Part shown: piece after piece, positions 44,268 through 53,848 of the stretch
Position numbering within the stretch: the first letter of the stretch is position 1
How the letters are laid out: every line of letters begins with the position of its first letter
Source of the DNA: Tabrizicola sp.
GTDB lineage: Bacteria > Pseudomonadota > Alphaproteobacteria > Rhodobacterales > Rhodobacteraceae
Length of the DNA stretch: 61,235 bases
Direction of reading: 5' to 3'
Assembly: GCF_016792905.1 (NCBI RefSeq)
Contig: NZ_JAEULP010000057.1
Coordinates: 1-61,235 of the forward strand
Translations under genes and position numbers: made by a program
The notes under the pieces: model-generated
Seen by the model: the letters and a program-made list of their open reading frames with translations, nothing else
Database searches by the model: none
Told to the model about the DNA's origin: nothing

Positions 44268-45770
44268 CTAGAACCCGACATCCGGCCCGCCCGACCCCTG
44301 CCAGGGCCGCGCGAGGTTGCCGAAGCGGGTGAAGCGGCCCTCGAAGGACAGTTCCACCGTGCCGATGGGCCCGTGGCGCTGCTTGCCGATGATCACCTCG
44401 GCCTTGCCATGCACCGATTCCATCAGCGCCTGCCACTGCGCCATCTTTTCCAGTTCGTGATCGCCCGGCTTCTCGCGCTCGCGGTAATATTCCTCGCGGA
44501 AGACGAACATGACGACGTCGGCGTCCTGCTCGATCGACCCCGATTCCCGCAGGTCGGAAAGCTGCGGCCGCTTGTCGTCGCGGCTTTCCACCGCGCGGGA
44601 GAGCTGCGACAGCGCGATCACCGGGATGTTGAGCTCCTTGGCAATCGCCTTCAGGCCTTGTGTGATCTCGCTGACTTCCTGCACCCGGTTGTCTTTCGAC
44701 GAGCCCTTGAGGAGTTGCAGGTAGTCGATGATCAGCACATCCAGCCCATGCGTCCGCTTCAGCCGCCGCGCCCGCGCCGCGACCTGCGAAATCGGCAGGG
44801 CAGGGGTGTCGTCGATGTAGAGGGGACAGGCCTCCAGCGCCTTCGCCGCCTCGACGAAGCGGCGGAACTCGTGCTCCGTCATGTCACCGCGGCGGATCTG
44901 TTCCGACGGCACTTCGGCCGCTTCCGACAGGATACGGGCGGCCAACTGCTCCGCTGACATTTCCAGCGAGAAGAACCCGACCACGCCCCCCTCGACCGAG
45001 CCCTCCATCCCGTCCGGCAACCGGCCCCGCTTGTGCGTCTTGGCGATGTTGAAGGCGATGTTCGTCGCGAGCGAGGTCTTGCCCATCGAGGGCCGCCCGG
45101 CCAGGATCAGCAGGTCCGAAGGGTGCAACCCGCCAAGCTTCTTGTCCATGTCGAGAAGGCCGGTCGAAATCCCCGCCAGTCCGCCGTCACGCTGATAGGC
45201 GGCATTCGCCACATTCACTGCGTCCGTTACCGCCTTGAGAAAGCTCTGGAAACCGCGCTCGGCGACGCCCTGTTCGCCGAGCTTGTAGAGCCGCTGCTCG
45301 GCCTCGATGATCTGGTCCTTGGGTTCCGAGGCCACCTCGACCTTGGCCGCCTGCGCCGCGATGTCGCGGCCAAGCTGGATCAGTTCGCGCCGCACCGCCA
45401 GGTCATAGACCATCTGCGCATAGTCCCGCGCCGCATAAGCCGAGATCGCCGCCCCGGCCAGCCGCACCAGATAGGCCGGGCCGCCCAGGTCCTTCAGTCC
45501 CTGATCGTCCTCCAGGAAGGCCTTCAGCGTGACGGGCGAGGCGAGCGCGTTCTTCTGGATGCGGGCCGCCGACACCTCGAAGATGCGCTGATGCACCGGG
45601 TCGAAGAAATGCTCGGCCTTCACCAGCGACGACACCCGGTCGAAGATGTCGTTGTTGGTCAGGATCGCGCCCAGAAGCTGTTGTTCGGCCTCGATATTAT
45701 GCGGTAACACCTCGGACTCAGGGGTGGCCTGCGCCGGAATCATGGGGCGTAGCGCGGTGATCTCGGTCAT
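44268..45770 (-). CDS. dnaB: Replicative DNA helicase
   Basis: The 500-residue hexameric helicase that unwinds the replication fork. N-terminal domain with LPHNIEAEQQLLGAI; RecA-like ATPase with GRPSMGKTSLA and LIIDYLQLL; and VIALSQLSR near the C-terminal part. Length is typical. The 217-base gap to pyrE on the upstream side holds only promoter-like sequence: TTGGGG (minus strand, about 45941-45936), 17 bases, then GTTACA. No clear DnaA-box cluster is present. Confidence 0.97.
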   Translation of the reverse strand: MTEITALRPMIPAQATPESEVLPHNIEAEQQLLGAILTNNDIFDRVSSLVKAEHFFDPVHQRIFEVSAARIQKNALASPVTLKAFLEDDQGLKDLGGPAYLVRLAGAAISAYAARDYAQMVYDLAVRRELIQLGRDIAAQAAKVEVASEPKDQIIEAEQRLYKLGEQGVAERGFQSFLKAVTDAVNVANAAYQRDGGLAGISTGLLDMDKKLGGLHPSDLLILAGRPSMGKTSLATNIAFNIAKTHKRGRLPDGMEGSVEGGVVGFFSLEMSAEQLAARILSEAAEVPSEQIRRGDMTEHEFRRFVEAAKALEACPLYIDDTPALPISQVAARARRLKRTHGLDVLIIDYLQLLKGSSKDNRVQEVSEITQGLKAIAKELNIPVIALSQLSRAVESRDDKRPQLSDLRESGSIEQDADVVMFVFREEYYREREKPGDHELEKMAQWQALMESVHGKAEVIIGKQRHGPIGTVELSFEGRFTRFGNLARPWQGSGGPDVGF

Positions 45771-45987
45771 GTCTGCCTCCTGCCGGTGCCTTCTCTGCCT
45801 GATCCGTCGGGCTCCGGCAATCCGGGGAAAACCCTGTGGACAAGGGGGGCCGAGTCGCGCTGGTTGCGCGCTTGAGCGTCGATCCTACCACATCTTGACC
45901 GCTCGCGTGCGATGTAACGATTCCTTGTCAGTTGTCCCCAAGGGAACCCACAGACATGCCCACCGAAATCCGGTGCTTGCCGCAGCG

Positions 45988-46668
45988 TCAGGCAGGTTTC
46001 CGCGCGTCCTGCCAGGCGCGCGGCGCCTTCAGGAAGCTTTCCACCTCGGCCAGCGTGCCTGCGTCGAACGACCCTTGCGTCCGCGCCTCGGCCAGAACGT
46101 CCCACCAGGTGCACAGGTGATGCAGCTTCACCCCATGCGCGCCAAGCTTGGCCTCGGTATCCGGGAAGATGCCGTAGTAGAAGATCACCGCCGTATGCCC
46201 GCAACTGGCCCCAGTCTCGCGGATCGCATCGACGAAGCTCAGCTTCGAGCCTCCGTCGGTCGTCAGATCCTCGACCAGCAGGACCCGCTGCCCCTCGCTC
46301 ATCGCGCCCTCGATCCGGGCGTTGCGGCCATAGCCCTTGGGCTTCTTCCGGACATAGGTCATCGGCAAGGCCAGACGCTCGGCCACCAGCGCGGCAAAGG
46401 GAATGCCCGCCGTCTCGCCGCCCGCGATGTTGTCGAAGGCCTCGAACCCCGCCTCGCGCATCACGGTGACGGCGAGGAAGTCCATCAGCGTGGACCGGAT
46501 GCGCGGATAGCTGATCAGCTTGCGGCAGTCGATGTAGGTGGGCGAGGGCAGGCCCGAGGCCAGGGTGAAGGGCGTCTCGGCGTTGAAATGCACCGCCTTG
46601 ATTTCCAGCAGCGCGCGGGCCGTCAGCCGGGCGATTTCGTCCTTGGGCGGGAAGGCGGAGGGGATCAT
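45988..46668 (-). CDS. pyrE: Orotate phosphoribosyltransferase
   Basis: A 226-residue enzyme joining orotate to PRPP to form OMP in pyrimidine synthesis. The PRPP-binding motif is [13 protein letters not shown], preceded by the catalytic-loop region [17 protein letters not shown]-terminal substrate region [18 protein letters not shown]. It follows pyrC on the same strand with a 52-base gap, so the two probably share a transcript. Confidence 0.96.
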   Translation of the reverse strand: MIPSAFPPKDEIARLTARALLEIKAVHFNAETPFTLASGLPSPTYIDCRKLISYPRIRSTLMDFLAVTVMREAGFEAFDNIAGGETAGIPFAALVAERLALPMTYVRKKPKGYGRNARIEGAMSEGQRVLLVEDLTTDGGSKLSFVDAIRETGASCGHTAVIFYYGIFPDTEAKLGAHGVKLHHLCTWWDVLAEARTQGSFDAGTLAEVESFLKAPRAWQDARKPA

Positions 46669-46720
46669 GCGCGGGGCCTTTCAAACGTCTAGGAATGCTC
46701 TGGATTTTTCCTGGACCTGG

Positions 46721-47761
46721 TCAGGGGACAACGTGCCAATGCACGGGAAAACCGGGGTCGAAAACAGTAACGGGGCCGGCCTCCGAGATGATCTTGCCGG
46801 GCCAGGTGCAGGCCTCGGCCCGCTTCTCCAGCGTGATCGTAGGCGCATTCACCGGCAGGCGATAGAAGGCCGGGCCATGGCGCGAGGCGAAGCCTTCCAG
46901 CTTGTCCAGTGCACCCTCTTGCTCGAACACATGGGCCAGAAGGCTCAGGGTATTCGTTGCCGTGAAGCAGCCTGCGCAGCCGCAGGCATGTTCCTTCAAA
47001 GCATCCACATGCGGCGCAGAATCGGTGCCAAGGAAATAGCGGGGCGAACCGGAGGTTGCGGCCTTCCGCAGCGCCAGCCGGTGTTTCTCGCGCTTGGCGA
47101 CCGGCAGGCAGTAGTAATGCGGCTTGATCCCGCCCGCGAGGATGTGGTTGCGGTTGATGATCAGGTGATGCGTGGTGATCGTGGCGGCCAACCTGTCGCC
47201 GCCCTCGGCGGCATAGGCCACGCCTTCTTCGGTGGTGATGTGTTCCATCACCACCCGCAGGTCCGGCAAACGGCGGCGCAAGGGGTCGAGGACCGTGTCG
47301 ATGAACACAGCCTCCCGATCGAAGATGTCGACCTCCGCCGCCGTCACCTCGCCATGCGTGCACAGGGGCAGACCGATCCGCGCCATGGTCTCCAGCACGG
47401 GCATGACCCTGTCCAGATCGCGCACCCCCGAGGCGGAATTGGTCGTCGCCCCCGCGGGATACAGCTTCACCGCCTTCACCAGTCCCGAGGCCGCTGCACG
47501 CTCTACATCCGCAGGATCGGTGCCCTCGGTCAGATACAGCGTCATCAAGGGCTCGAAGGCCATTCCCTCGGGCAGGGCGGCCAGGATCCGCTCGCGATAG
47601 GCCGCCGCATCGGCCAGCGTTACCACCGGCGGCACCAGGTTCGGCATGATGATCGCGCGCGCGAAATGCCGGGCGGTTTCCGGCAGCACCGCCTTCAGCA
47701 TCGCGCCATCGCGCAGGTGCAGGTGCCAGTCGTCGGGGCGGGGCAGGGTGACCTGATGCAT
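46721..47761 (-). CDS. pyrC: Dihydroorotase (type II)
   Basis: A 346-residue zinc amidohydrolase closing N-carbamoyl-aspartate to dihydroorotate. Metal motif [14 protein letters not shown] at the N terminus, carbamylated-lysine region [15 protein letters not shown], and FLGTDSAPH later: the E. coli-type class. Start ATG 47761 ([13 protein letters not shown]) fits the family; an in-frame ATG at 47809 would add 16 Cys/Arg-rich residues with no family counterpart. Probably in one operon with pyrE. Confidence 0.96.
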   Translation of the reverse strand: MHQVTLPRPDDWHLHLRDGAMLKAVLPETARHFARAIIMPNLVPPVVTLADAAAYRERILAALPEGMAFEPLMTLYLTEGTDPADVERAAASGLVKAVKLYPAGATTNSASGVRDLDRVMPVLETMARIGLPLCTHGEVTAAEVDIFDREAVFIDTVLDPLRRRLPDLRVVMEHITTEEGVAYAAEGGDRLAATITTHHLIINRNHILAGGIKPHYYCLPVAKREKHRLALRKAATSGSPRYFLGTDSAPHVDALKEHACGCAGCFTATNTLSLLAHVFEQEGALDKLEGFASRHGPAFYRLPVNAPTITLEKRAEACTWPGKIISEAGPVTVFDPGFPVHWHVVP

Positions 47762-47850
47762 GGCCCGGCAGGTAACGCAAACCCGACCCCGTTTCCAGTG
47801 GCATCGCATGTCATCCTGCGACAGGATCGCCGCAGTTGAAGGAGACCCCG

Positions 47851-48249
47851 ATGTTCCGCCCGCTACTCGTCCTCGCCTGCCTGACCCTCCCCGCCGCCGC
47901 GCAGGAGGTCGACTGTAAGAATGCCGTCACCCAGATGGATATGAACCAGTGCGCCTATGCCGACTGGGAGGCCGCCGATGCGGGCCTGAATGCCGCCTAC
48001 AAACGCGCGATGACCCTCCTGAAACAATGGGATGCCGACCTGCCGAAGGGCGAACAGGGGGGCGCGGCCGCGCTGAAAGAGGTTCAGCGCGCCTGGATCA
48101 CCTTCCGCGACAAGGCTTGCGAAGTGGAAGGCTATGCGATGAAGGGCGGCAGCGCCGAGCCGCTCCTCGTCTACGGCTGCATGCGCCAGCTGACCGAGGA
48201 CCGAACCGGCCAACTGAACGGTTTCGTCGACAACTACGGCAGCTTCTAG
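47851..48249 (+). CDS. LprI/DUF1311-family periplasmic protein
   Basis: A 132-residue exported protein. The signal peptide is [17 protein letters not shown] with cleavage before QEVDC. The mature part carries the LprI/DUF1311 cysteine pattern ([39 protein letters not shown]). The family is named after a mycobacterial lysozyme inhibitor, but function is unproven here. GAAGGAGACCCCG precedes ATG 47851. The stop is shared in a CTAG overlap with the convergent gene. Confidence 0.85.
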   Translation: MFRPLLVLACLTLPAAAQEVDCKNAVTQMDMNQCAYADWEAADAGLNAAYKRAMTLLKQWDADLPKGEQGGAAALKEVQRAWITFRDKACEVEGYAMKGGSAEPLLVYGCMRQLTEDRTGQLNGFVDNYGSF

Positions 48250-49163
48250 ACCGTCTCGCCCGTCAGTTCCGCGAGCCTGCGGGCAAAGCGCGGCGCATTC
48301 AGCCGCGCCGTGACCGACCGGCAGATCTTCACTTCGCGCTTCGGATGCCCGGAAAGCCGCGCCGCCGCGAGCACGGCACCCAGATAGCTCCCGTTCGACC
48401 GCCGCCCGCGCCAGAGCCAGGAAAACCGCTCTTCCGACAGGTTCCCCTCCATCGCCGCCTCAAGGATCCGGTCCAGCACCTTCATCTCGCGCAGGGTGTC
48501 CTCGGTCCCCTCGCCGGTATAGCGGGCGTGCAAGGGCGTCACCCAGGGTCGCTGGAACAGGGCTGCATGCATCGCGTCCGGCTGGTGCAGCGGATCATGG
48601 ATCAGCCAGACCTTCGAAGCGCTTTCCGTCATGTCCGGGGCATAGCCGTAACGGCCGCGGAAGTTGATCCGCCGGGCGATCCGGTGCCGTTCGTCCCAGC
48701 CCGCAAGGGCGGGGTCCAGCGTGGCGCGGGGCGCGACCAGCACCAGTTCCGCCTGGGGCGCGGTGATCGAATAGGCCGCCGCCGCATAGCCCGCGGGCCC
48801 CGCGCCATAGAACACCACCCGGTCGAAATCCTCCAGGAACCCGTCGTCGGCCAGCCGGTCGAAATAGCGGAACACCGCCGGGTCGCGCCACCAGGTCTCG
48901 CCCTCGGCCAGGATCGTCAGGAGCGACCAGCCCCGGTTCTGCGCCAGGGTGAAATGCTCCGGCAGTTTGTCGTCGCGCTCGCGCAGGGTGGCCGCGTCCT
49001 CGAAGGTGACCAGCAGCACCGGGCGCTCTTCCGCGAAGAAGGCGTAGTGCTTGTCGCCGAGCGGCAGAAAGTCGCCATCGCCTTCGGCGATCCGCAGCAT
49101 GCGGCGCTGCCAGTCAGGGGGCTGGATCGGATTTGTCACGGAAGGGGTGTCAGTCTTGGGCAT
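48246..49163 (-). CDS. Conserved protein of unknown function, alpha/beta-hydrolase-like
   Basis: A 305-residue cytosolic protein. I see VVFYGAGPAGYAAAAYSI around residue 115, reminiscent of a nucleophile-elbow or Rossmann turn. It is followed by LVLVAPRATLDPALAGWDER and the C-terminal basic segment SGHPKREVKICRSVTARL. Similar proteins in Rhodobacteraceae have carried unreliable labels such as PAPS reductase; none of the expected motifs is visible. Function unknown. It overlaps the end of the LprI-like gene by 4 bases. Confidence 0.7.
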   Translation of the reverse strand: MPKTDTPSVTNPIQPPDWQRRMLRIAEGDGDFLPLGDKHYAFFAEERPVLLVTFEDAATLRERDDKLPEHFTLAQNRGWSLLTILAEGETWWRDPAVFRYFDRLADDGFLEDFDRVVFYGAGPAGYAAAAYSITAPQAELVLVAPRATLDPALAGWDERHRIARRINFRGRYGYAPDMTESASKVWLIHDPLHQPDAMHAALFQRPWVTPLHARYTGEGTEDTLREMKVLDRILEAAMEGNLSEERFSWLWRGRRSNGSYLGAVLAAARLSGHPKREVKICRSVTARLNAPRFARRLAELTGETV

Positions 49164-49323
49164 GGCGGGGCTCGATGCCGCGACTCTGGCGAGAGAATGC
49201 GGCCTCTACAAGACCTTGCGGTGGAAACATTTGCGTCGGCTACACGCTTCAGGCGCGCAATCCTGCACCATTCCGGGATCGCGTCAACCAAAGGTTGCAA
49301 TCCTGCCGTATTCGCCAATGAGG

Positions 49324-50349
49324 TCAGGTCCGTCTGACGAACGGCTTCCAGATCGACTCGGCCTGGGCCTGGTCCAGCACGCGCGTCGGCCCCGCCATCA
49401 GCAACTGGCCGTAAAGACTGCGCCAGGCGTCGCCGCGCATCAGAGCCTTGAAGCGGTCCTCGCGCCACGCGACCGCCGCGCGGTGGAGTGGCCCGAGCAC
49501 CGGGTCGGCCTGCAGCGTCGCGCGCAGACCGCGACTGTCCAGTTTCAGGATCGAGCGGTCCTCCTCGGCGTCGAAGTTCCGCTCCACCCAATACCCGACA
49601 TCCAGCCCCGTATCCTCATGCACCGCGCGCCCGCGATCGCGCTTCAGAAGGAAGCTCTGCGCCGCTCCCAGAGCATAGTGGTTCAGCTGAACCATCGCAT
49701 GATTGTCCCGCCCGAGGTCGGAAAAGATCCGCCCCCGGTGAAATGCGGCGGGCAGGATCCGCCCGGACCCGTCATACCAGCGCTGGCCGGCCTGCTGCTC
49801 CGCCACCTGAGCGCGCGGCCGATGCACTCCAAGCTTGCGGAAGCTGCCGTCATTCTTCACCAGCGTCTTGAACAGCGCCGCGCGCCACGGCCAATGCAGC
49901 ACTTTCGGGGCCGCCCGGGTGAAGGTCTCGGTCACGGGGACATCGCGGTAGTCCAGCACTCCGGCATTGCCGAACAGCCGCCAGGTCAGCGTCACCGCCG
50001 TCGCGCCCGGAAGGGCGGCCAGCAGGGCGGGCAGGGTTCGGTTGCCGACATGCACGTTGACAAACTCGTCGATGTCCAGCGGCAAAAGCCAGTCGGCCCC
50101 CGTCACCAACGGATGCCGGTCCGCTTGCTTCAGCGCCGACCATTGCGGCCCCTCGGGATGCGGCCCCGGATTGGGCAAATGCGTCAGCCAGCCCATCGCT
50201 TCCAGCCGACCGAGCATCGCATCGGTGCCATCGTCGCAGTCGTTGGAGAAGACCAGGAAATCCGTGATCCCGGCAGCCCGGTGATGCGCCAGCCATTCCA
50301 GCAGGAACGCGCCCTCGTTGCGCACACAAAGGACAGCCGTGATCTTCAC
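49324..50349 (-). CDS. GT2-like glycosyltransferase
   Basis: A 341-residue protein starting VKITAVLCVRNEGAFLLEWL, the typical opening of family 2/GT92-like enzymes. It contains a DxD-like LLPLDIDEFVNV, consistent with metal-nucleotide-sugar binding. No membrane anchor is visible. The start is GTG 50349. The in-frame ATG at 50424 would add 25 residues translated from a dispersed repeat (its YFGQYES stretch) and is rejected. Donor and acceptor unknown. Confidence 0.85.
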   Translation of the reverse strand: MKITAVLCVRNEGAFLLEWLAHHRAAGITDFLVFSNDCDDGTDAMLGRLEAMGWLTHLPNPGPHPEGPQWSALKQADRHPLVTGADWLLPLDIDEFVNVHVGNRTLPALLAALPGATAVTLTWRLFGNAGVLDYRDVPVTETFTRAAPKVLHWPWRAALFKTLVKNDGSFRKLGVHRPRAQVAEQQAGQRWYDGSGRILPAAFHRGRIFSDLGRDNHAMVQLNHYALGAAQSFLLKRDRGRAVHEDTGLDVGYWVERNFDAEEDRSILKLDSRGLRATLQADPVLGPLHRAAVAWREDRFKALMRGDAWRSLYGQLLMAGPTRVLDQAQAESIWKPFVRRT

Positions 50350-50359
50350 CGCACTTGCG

Positions 50360-50393
50360 CTTTCATACTGGCCAAAATATCCCCGCCGGAGGC
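50360..50393 (-). repeat. Dispersed ATATTTGG/ATGAAAG repeat, copy 7
   Basis: On the minus strand: GCCTCCGGCGGGG, core ATATTTTGGCC, then AGTATGAAAG. It ends 10 bases before the glycosyltransferase GTG, in the same orientation as transcription. It is preceded by GGCGGCGGA, giving a small CGGAG/CTCCG hairpin. Confidence 0.85.
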
Positions 50394-50468
50394 TCCGCCG
50401 CCCGCCAAGAGGCGCGCCGGTCAAGGGGTTAGCACGACCCGCGCCGCAGCCAAATCAGAAAACGCGCC

Positions 50469-51473
50469 TCACCCCGCCTTCCGGTTGACCCGCGCCCGCT
50501 TCGCCGCGAACCGCGCCTCCATCCGCGCCTGCGCCTCGGGCGAGCCGTCATGCCAGGTCCCGAACAGATAGTCGAAGGGCACCACGCCATCGGCATAGTT
50601 CACCTCGAAATACTTGTGGTGCAGGTAATGCGTGTAGGCCGGTGTATCGAGGGCACCTTCGCCCAGCTCGATCTTGTCAAACCCGATATGCCCGCCCGCC
50701 GCACCGAAGCCCGCGAAATGCAGCTGGTACAGCGCAAGGACAGGGTTCGACGGCAGGATCAGGTGCCAGAGCATCACGCCGAAATAGGCCAGCGCCTCGA
50801 TGGGGTGCATCGACAGGGACGACCAGGGCGAGGGGTTGACCGAGTTGTGGTGGACCGAGTGGATCCATTTGTAGAGGACCGGAATATGGATCAGGCGGTG
50901 GATGAGGTAGAAATGCGCCTCGTGCAGCATCGGCACGAAGACGAAGACCAGCCCCACCAGCACCGGATGTTCGGCGAACCCCAGCCAGGGCGCATAGCCG
51001 TTGGCATAGGCCCAGAGCATCCCGACCTCGACTGCCGTCCAGGACCCGACGCCGATGCTCAGCGTGCGGACCGCGTTGTCGATGTTCTGGCTGCCGAACC
51101 AGAACACGTCCGATTTCTGGTCGCCGGGAAACTTGCCGTTGTACTTGAACCGGGTGCCTTGCGCCCGCTGCCAGTAAAGCCGCAGCTCGAAAGCCCCGTA
51201 GTACAGCGCAATCGCCACCGCATTGATCAGGTACAGCCGCAGCACCCAGCCCCAGGACAAAGTCTTCAGGGTTTCGGTGTCCGGAATGACAAAGCGCCAC
51301 CACAGAAGTGCAGTCGCGAAGAAGAACAGGCTCCAGGGCCAGAAATAGCCCGGTACACATTTCAGGATCTTAACCGGATCGGGCTGCCGGGACCAGAATG
51401 GCGCGATGTCCAGCCTTTTGTCCGGCGCCCGGTCGCCCCGCTTGTTGCGCTTGCCGAATTGCAGATCGTCCAT
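50469..51473 (-). CDS. Sterol desaturase/fatty acid hydroxylase-family protein
   Basis: A 334-residue integral membrane di-iron enzyme. Histidine boxes are HEAHFYLIHRLIH, HSVHHNS and HYLHHKYFE, in the order and spacing of the FA_hydroxylase family. Several hydrophobic helices precede them. Substrate could be a sterol, carotenoid or fatty chain; the window does not decide. ATG 51473 is used; an in-frame TTG at 51494 would add seven residues over a G tract. The next gene downstream is the GT2-like gene. Confidence 0.88.
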   Translation of the reverse strand: MDDLQFGKRNKRGDRAPDKRLDIAPFWSRQPDPVKILKCVPGYFWPWSLFFFATALLWWRFVIPDTETLKTLSWGWVLRLYLINAVAIALYYGAFELRLYWQRAQGTRFKYNGKFPGDQKSDVFWFGSQNIDNAVRTLSIGVGSWTAVEVGMLWAYANGYAPWLGFAEHPVLVGLVFVFVPMLHEAHFYLIHRLIHIPVLYKWIHSVHHNSVNPSPWSSLSMHPIEALAYFGVMLWHLILPSNPVLALYQLHFAGFGAAGGHIGFDKIELGEGALDTPAYTHYLHHKYFEVNYADGVVPFDYLFGTWHDGSPEAQARMEARFAAKRARVNRKAG

Positions 51474-51586
51474 GGGCCCCCCCCGTTTGCTCAATATTTA
51501 GCGTTAAACTAATGAGTCGGGAAGCGAAAAACCGCGAAGCCGATCGTCGGCTCCGCGGCTCTTGGGAGGGGCAATCCAGCCTGTCG

Positions 51587-52807
51587 TCAGAAGAACGCCT
51601 GCAACCCGGTGATCGCGCGCCCAAGGATTAGCGCATGGATGTCATGCGTGCCCTCGTAGGTGTTCACCGTCTCCAGGTTCACCATGTGGCGCATGATCTG
51701 GAAATCCTCCTGGATGCCGTTGCCGCCATGCATGTCGCGCGCCCAGCGGGCCGCTTCCAGCGCCTTGCCGCAGTTGTTGCGCTTGATGAGGGAAATCATC
51801 TCCGGCGCGGCATTGGCCTCGTCCATCAGCCGCCCGACCCGCAGGCAGGCCTGAAGCCCGAGCGAAATCTCGGTCAGCATGTTGGCCAGCTTCAGCTGGA
51901 AGATCTGCGTCCCGGCGATGGGCTTGTTGAACTGCTTCCGATCCAGCCCGTACTGCCGCGCCGCCGCCATGCAGAACTCGGCCGAGCCCATCACGCCCCA
52001 GGCGATGCCATAGCGTGCCCGGTTCAGGCAGCCGAACGGGCCCTTCAGCCCCTCGACATGCGGCAGCAGCGCGTCCTCGCCGACTTCCACGTCCTTCAGC
52101 ACGATCTCGCCGGTGATCGAGGCGCGCAGGGAAAGCTTGCCCCCCACCTTCGGCGCCGACAGGCCCTTGGTGCCCTTGTCCAGCACAAAGCCCTTGATCT
52201 TGCCGCCATGCGCCTCGGACTTGGCCCAGACCACGAAGACATCGGCGATGGGCGCGTTCGAAATCCACATCTTGGCGCCGTTCAGCACATAGCCGTTCGC
52301 GGTCTTCTTCGCCGTGGTCTTCATCCCCGCCGGGTCCGAGCCTGCATCCGGTTCGGTCAACCCGAAGCAGCCGATCCACTCGCCCGACGCCAGCTTCGGC
52401 AGGTATTTCCTGCGCTGTCCTTCCGTGCCATAGGCATAGATCGGGTACATCACCAGCGACGACTGTACCGACATCATGCTGCGGTAGCCCGAATCGACCC
52501 GCTCGACCTCGCGCGCCACCAGTCCGTAAGCCACATAGGAGGCGCCGAGCCCGCCGTATTCCTCCGGGATCGTCACGCCCAGAAGGCCCATCTCGCCCAT
52601 CTCGCGGAAGATCGCCGGATCGGTCTTCTCTTCCCGGTAGGCGGCGATGACCCGGCTTTGCAGCTTCTCCTGCGCATAGGCCCGCGCCCCGTCGCGCAGC
52701 ATCCGCTCTTCCTCGGTCAGCTGGTCGTTCAGCCGGAAGGGGTCTTCCCAGTCGAAGCGGCCCAGATCGGGGGCATCCTTGGCTTTCAGCTTGGGCTTGT
52801 CGGTCAT
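51587..52807 (-). CDS. gcdH: Glutaryl-CoA dehydrogenase
   Basis: A 406-residue acyl-CoA dehydrogenase that oxidatively decarboxylates glutaryl-CoA to crotonyl-CoA (lysine/tryptophan degradation). The catalytic base is Glu385 in [18 protein letters not shown]. The substrate region [16 protein letters not shown] and the FAD segment [13 protein letters not shown] are typical of GcdH. The FAD-dependent protein is cytosolic. It is divergent from a LysR gene with a 90-base shared promoter. The CoA-transferase often found beside gcdH is absent. Confidence 0.95.
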   Translation of the reverse strand: MTDKPKLKAKDAPDLGRFDWEDPFRLNDQLTEEERMLRDGARAYAQEKLQSRVIAAYREEKTDPAIFREMGEMGLLGVTIPEEYGGLGASYVAYGLVAREVERVDSGYRSMMSVQSSLVMYPIYAYGTEGQRRKYLPKLASGEWIGCFGLTEPDAGSDPAGMKTTAKKTANGYVLNGAKMWISNAPIADVFVVWAKSEAHGGKIKGFVLDKGTKGLSAPKVGGKLSLRASITGEIVLKDVEVGEDALLPHVEGLKGPFGCLNRARYGIAWGVMGSAEFCMAAARQYGLDRKQFNKPIAGTQIFQLKLANMLTEISLGLQACLRVGRLMDEANAAPEMISLIKRNNCGKALEAARWARDMHGGNGIQEDFQIMRHMVNLETVNTYEGTHDIHALILGRAITGLQAFF

Positions 52808-52881
52808 GACATGTCTCCTTCTTTGCGCGGGATCATTGCAGAAAAGGGCAGGGCAGGCTATCGAAAGCCCTGCACGGGTTC

Positions 52882-52896
52882 ATGAGGGAAACTCAT
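52882..52896. promoter_or_regulatory. LysR-type operator between gcdH and its regulator
   Basis: ATGAG (52882-52886), GGAAA, CTCAT (52892-52896) is a perfect 5-5-5 inverted repeat in the divergent promoter. It ends one base before the LysR start codon. The site also supplies the purine run GAGGGAAA that would be the ribosome binding site. Autoregulation plus gcdH control is the natural reading. Confidence 0.6.
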
Positions 52897-52897
52897 A

Positions 52898-53848
52898 ATG
52901 CTGCCCCGCCGCTACCTGCCGCCGATCCCCGCCCTGATGGCGCTGGAGGCGGTCGACCGCCTCGGCACGGCCTCTGCCGCCGCCGAAGAGCTGAACCTGA
53001 CGCAAGGTGCCATCAGCCGCGCCCTGCAGGGGCTGGAGGCGCAGCTCGGCATCCGCCTGATCCGCCGCGAACGCCAGCGCCTGCACCTGACCCCCGCAGG
53101 CCAGGACTACGTCGCCGAGGTCCGCAAGGCGCTGAACCTCCTCGCCTCCGCGTCCATCACCCTCCGCGCCAACCCGACCGGCGGCTCCCTCAACCTCGCG
53201 ATCCTGCCCGCCTTCGGCATGCACTGGCTCGCCCCCCGCCTCGCCCGCTTCGCGCAAAACCACCCGGAAGTCACCGTCAACCTCTCCACAAGGCTAAGAC
53301 CCTTCGACTTCGCCGGCACCGCCTTCGACGCCGCCATCCACTATGGCAGACTTGATGGGGGCCGCCAGGACTGGCCCGGTGTCCACTACCTGAAACTCAT
53401 GGAGGAAGAGGTCCTCGCCGTCGCCGCCCCCGGCTTCCCGGCGCTGACGCAAGCCACCGACATCCTGCGCCACCCCCTCCTGCAACTCGAATCCCGCACC
53501 GGCGACTGGGGCCGCTGGCTTGCCCACCATGGCCACGCGGGCCTCCGCCCTCCCGGCATGATGTTCGACCAGTTCGCCACGCTCACCCAGGGCGCGATCC
53601 ACGGCATGGGCGCCGCCCTGATCCCCACCTTCCTGATCCAGCGCGAACTCTCCGAAGGCCGCCTGGTCCCGGTCTTCGGCCCCCCCGTCGCCGCCCTCGG
53701 CTCCTACTACCTCGTCTGGCCGCAGGCCCAACCGGAACGCGCCCCCCTCCGCTCCCTGCGACTTTGGTTGCAGGCCGAGGCCGCCGATCCCGCCTTGACC
53801 CCCGCCCCCCCGCCCGCCACTCTGCCGCCAAGACCGGAGGCCCCGTGA
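52898..53848 (+). CDS. LysR-family regulator, GcvA/GcdR-like
   Basis: A 316-residue LysR protein. The N terminus MLPRRYLPPIPALMALEAVDR and helix-turn-helix ASAAAEELNLTQGAISRALQ are of the GcvA subgroup. An effector domain follows, with a Pro-rich tail (PALTPAPPPATLPPRPEAP). Divergent from gcdH, so probably its regulator, responding to glutarate or glutaryl-CoA by analogy. The 3' end overlaps the MoxR gene by GTGA. Confidence 0.9.
   Translation: MLPRRYLPPIPALMALEAVDRLGTASAAAEELNLTQGAISRALQGLEAQLGIRLIRRERQRLHLTPAGQDYVAEVRKALNLLASASITLRANPTGGSLNLAILPAFGMHWLAPRLARFAQNHPEVTVNLSTRLRPFDFAGTAFDAAIHYGRLDGGRQDWPGVHYLKLMEEEVLAVAAPGFPALTQATDILRHPLLQLESRTGDWGRWLAHHGHAGLRPPGMMFDQFATLTQGAIHGMGAALIPTFLIQRELSEGRLVPVFGPPVAALGSYYLVWPQAQPERAPLRSLRLWLQAEAADPALTPAPPPATLPPRPEAP

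Noticed and set aside
45771-45987. Possible replication origin next to dnaB (CCTGTGGACAAGG resembles a DnaA box)
   Set aside because: Only one imperfect box, no AT-rich unwinding region, and no dnaA, gidA or parAB neighbours.
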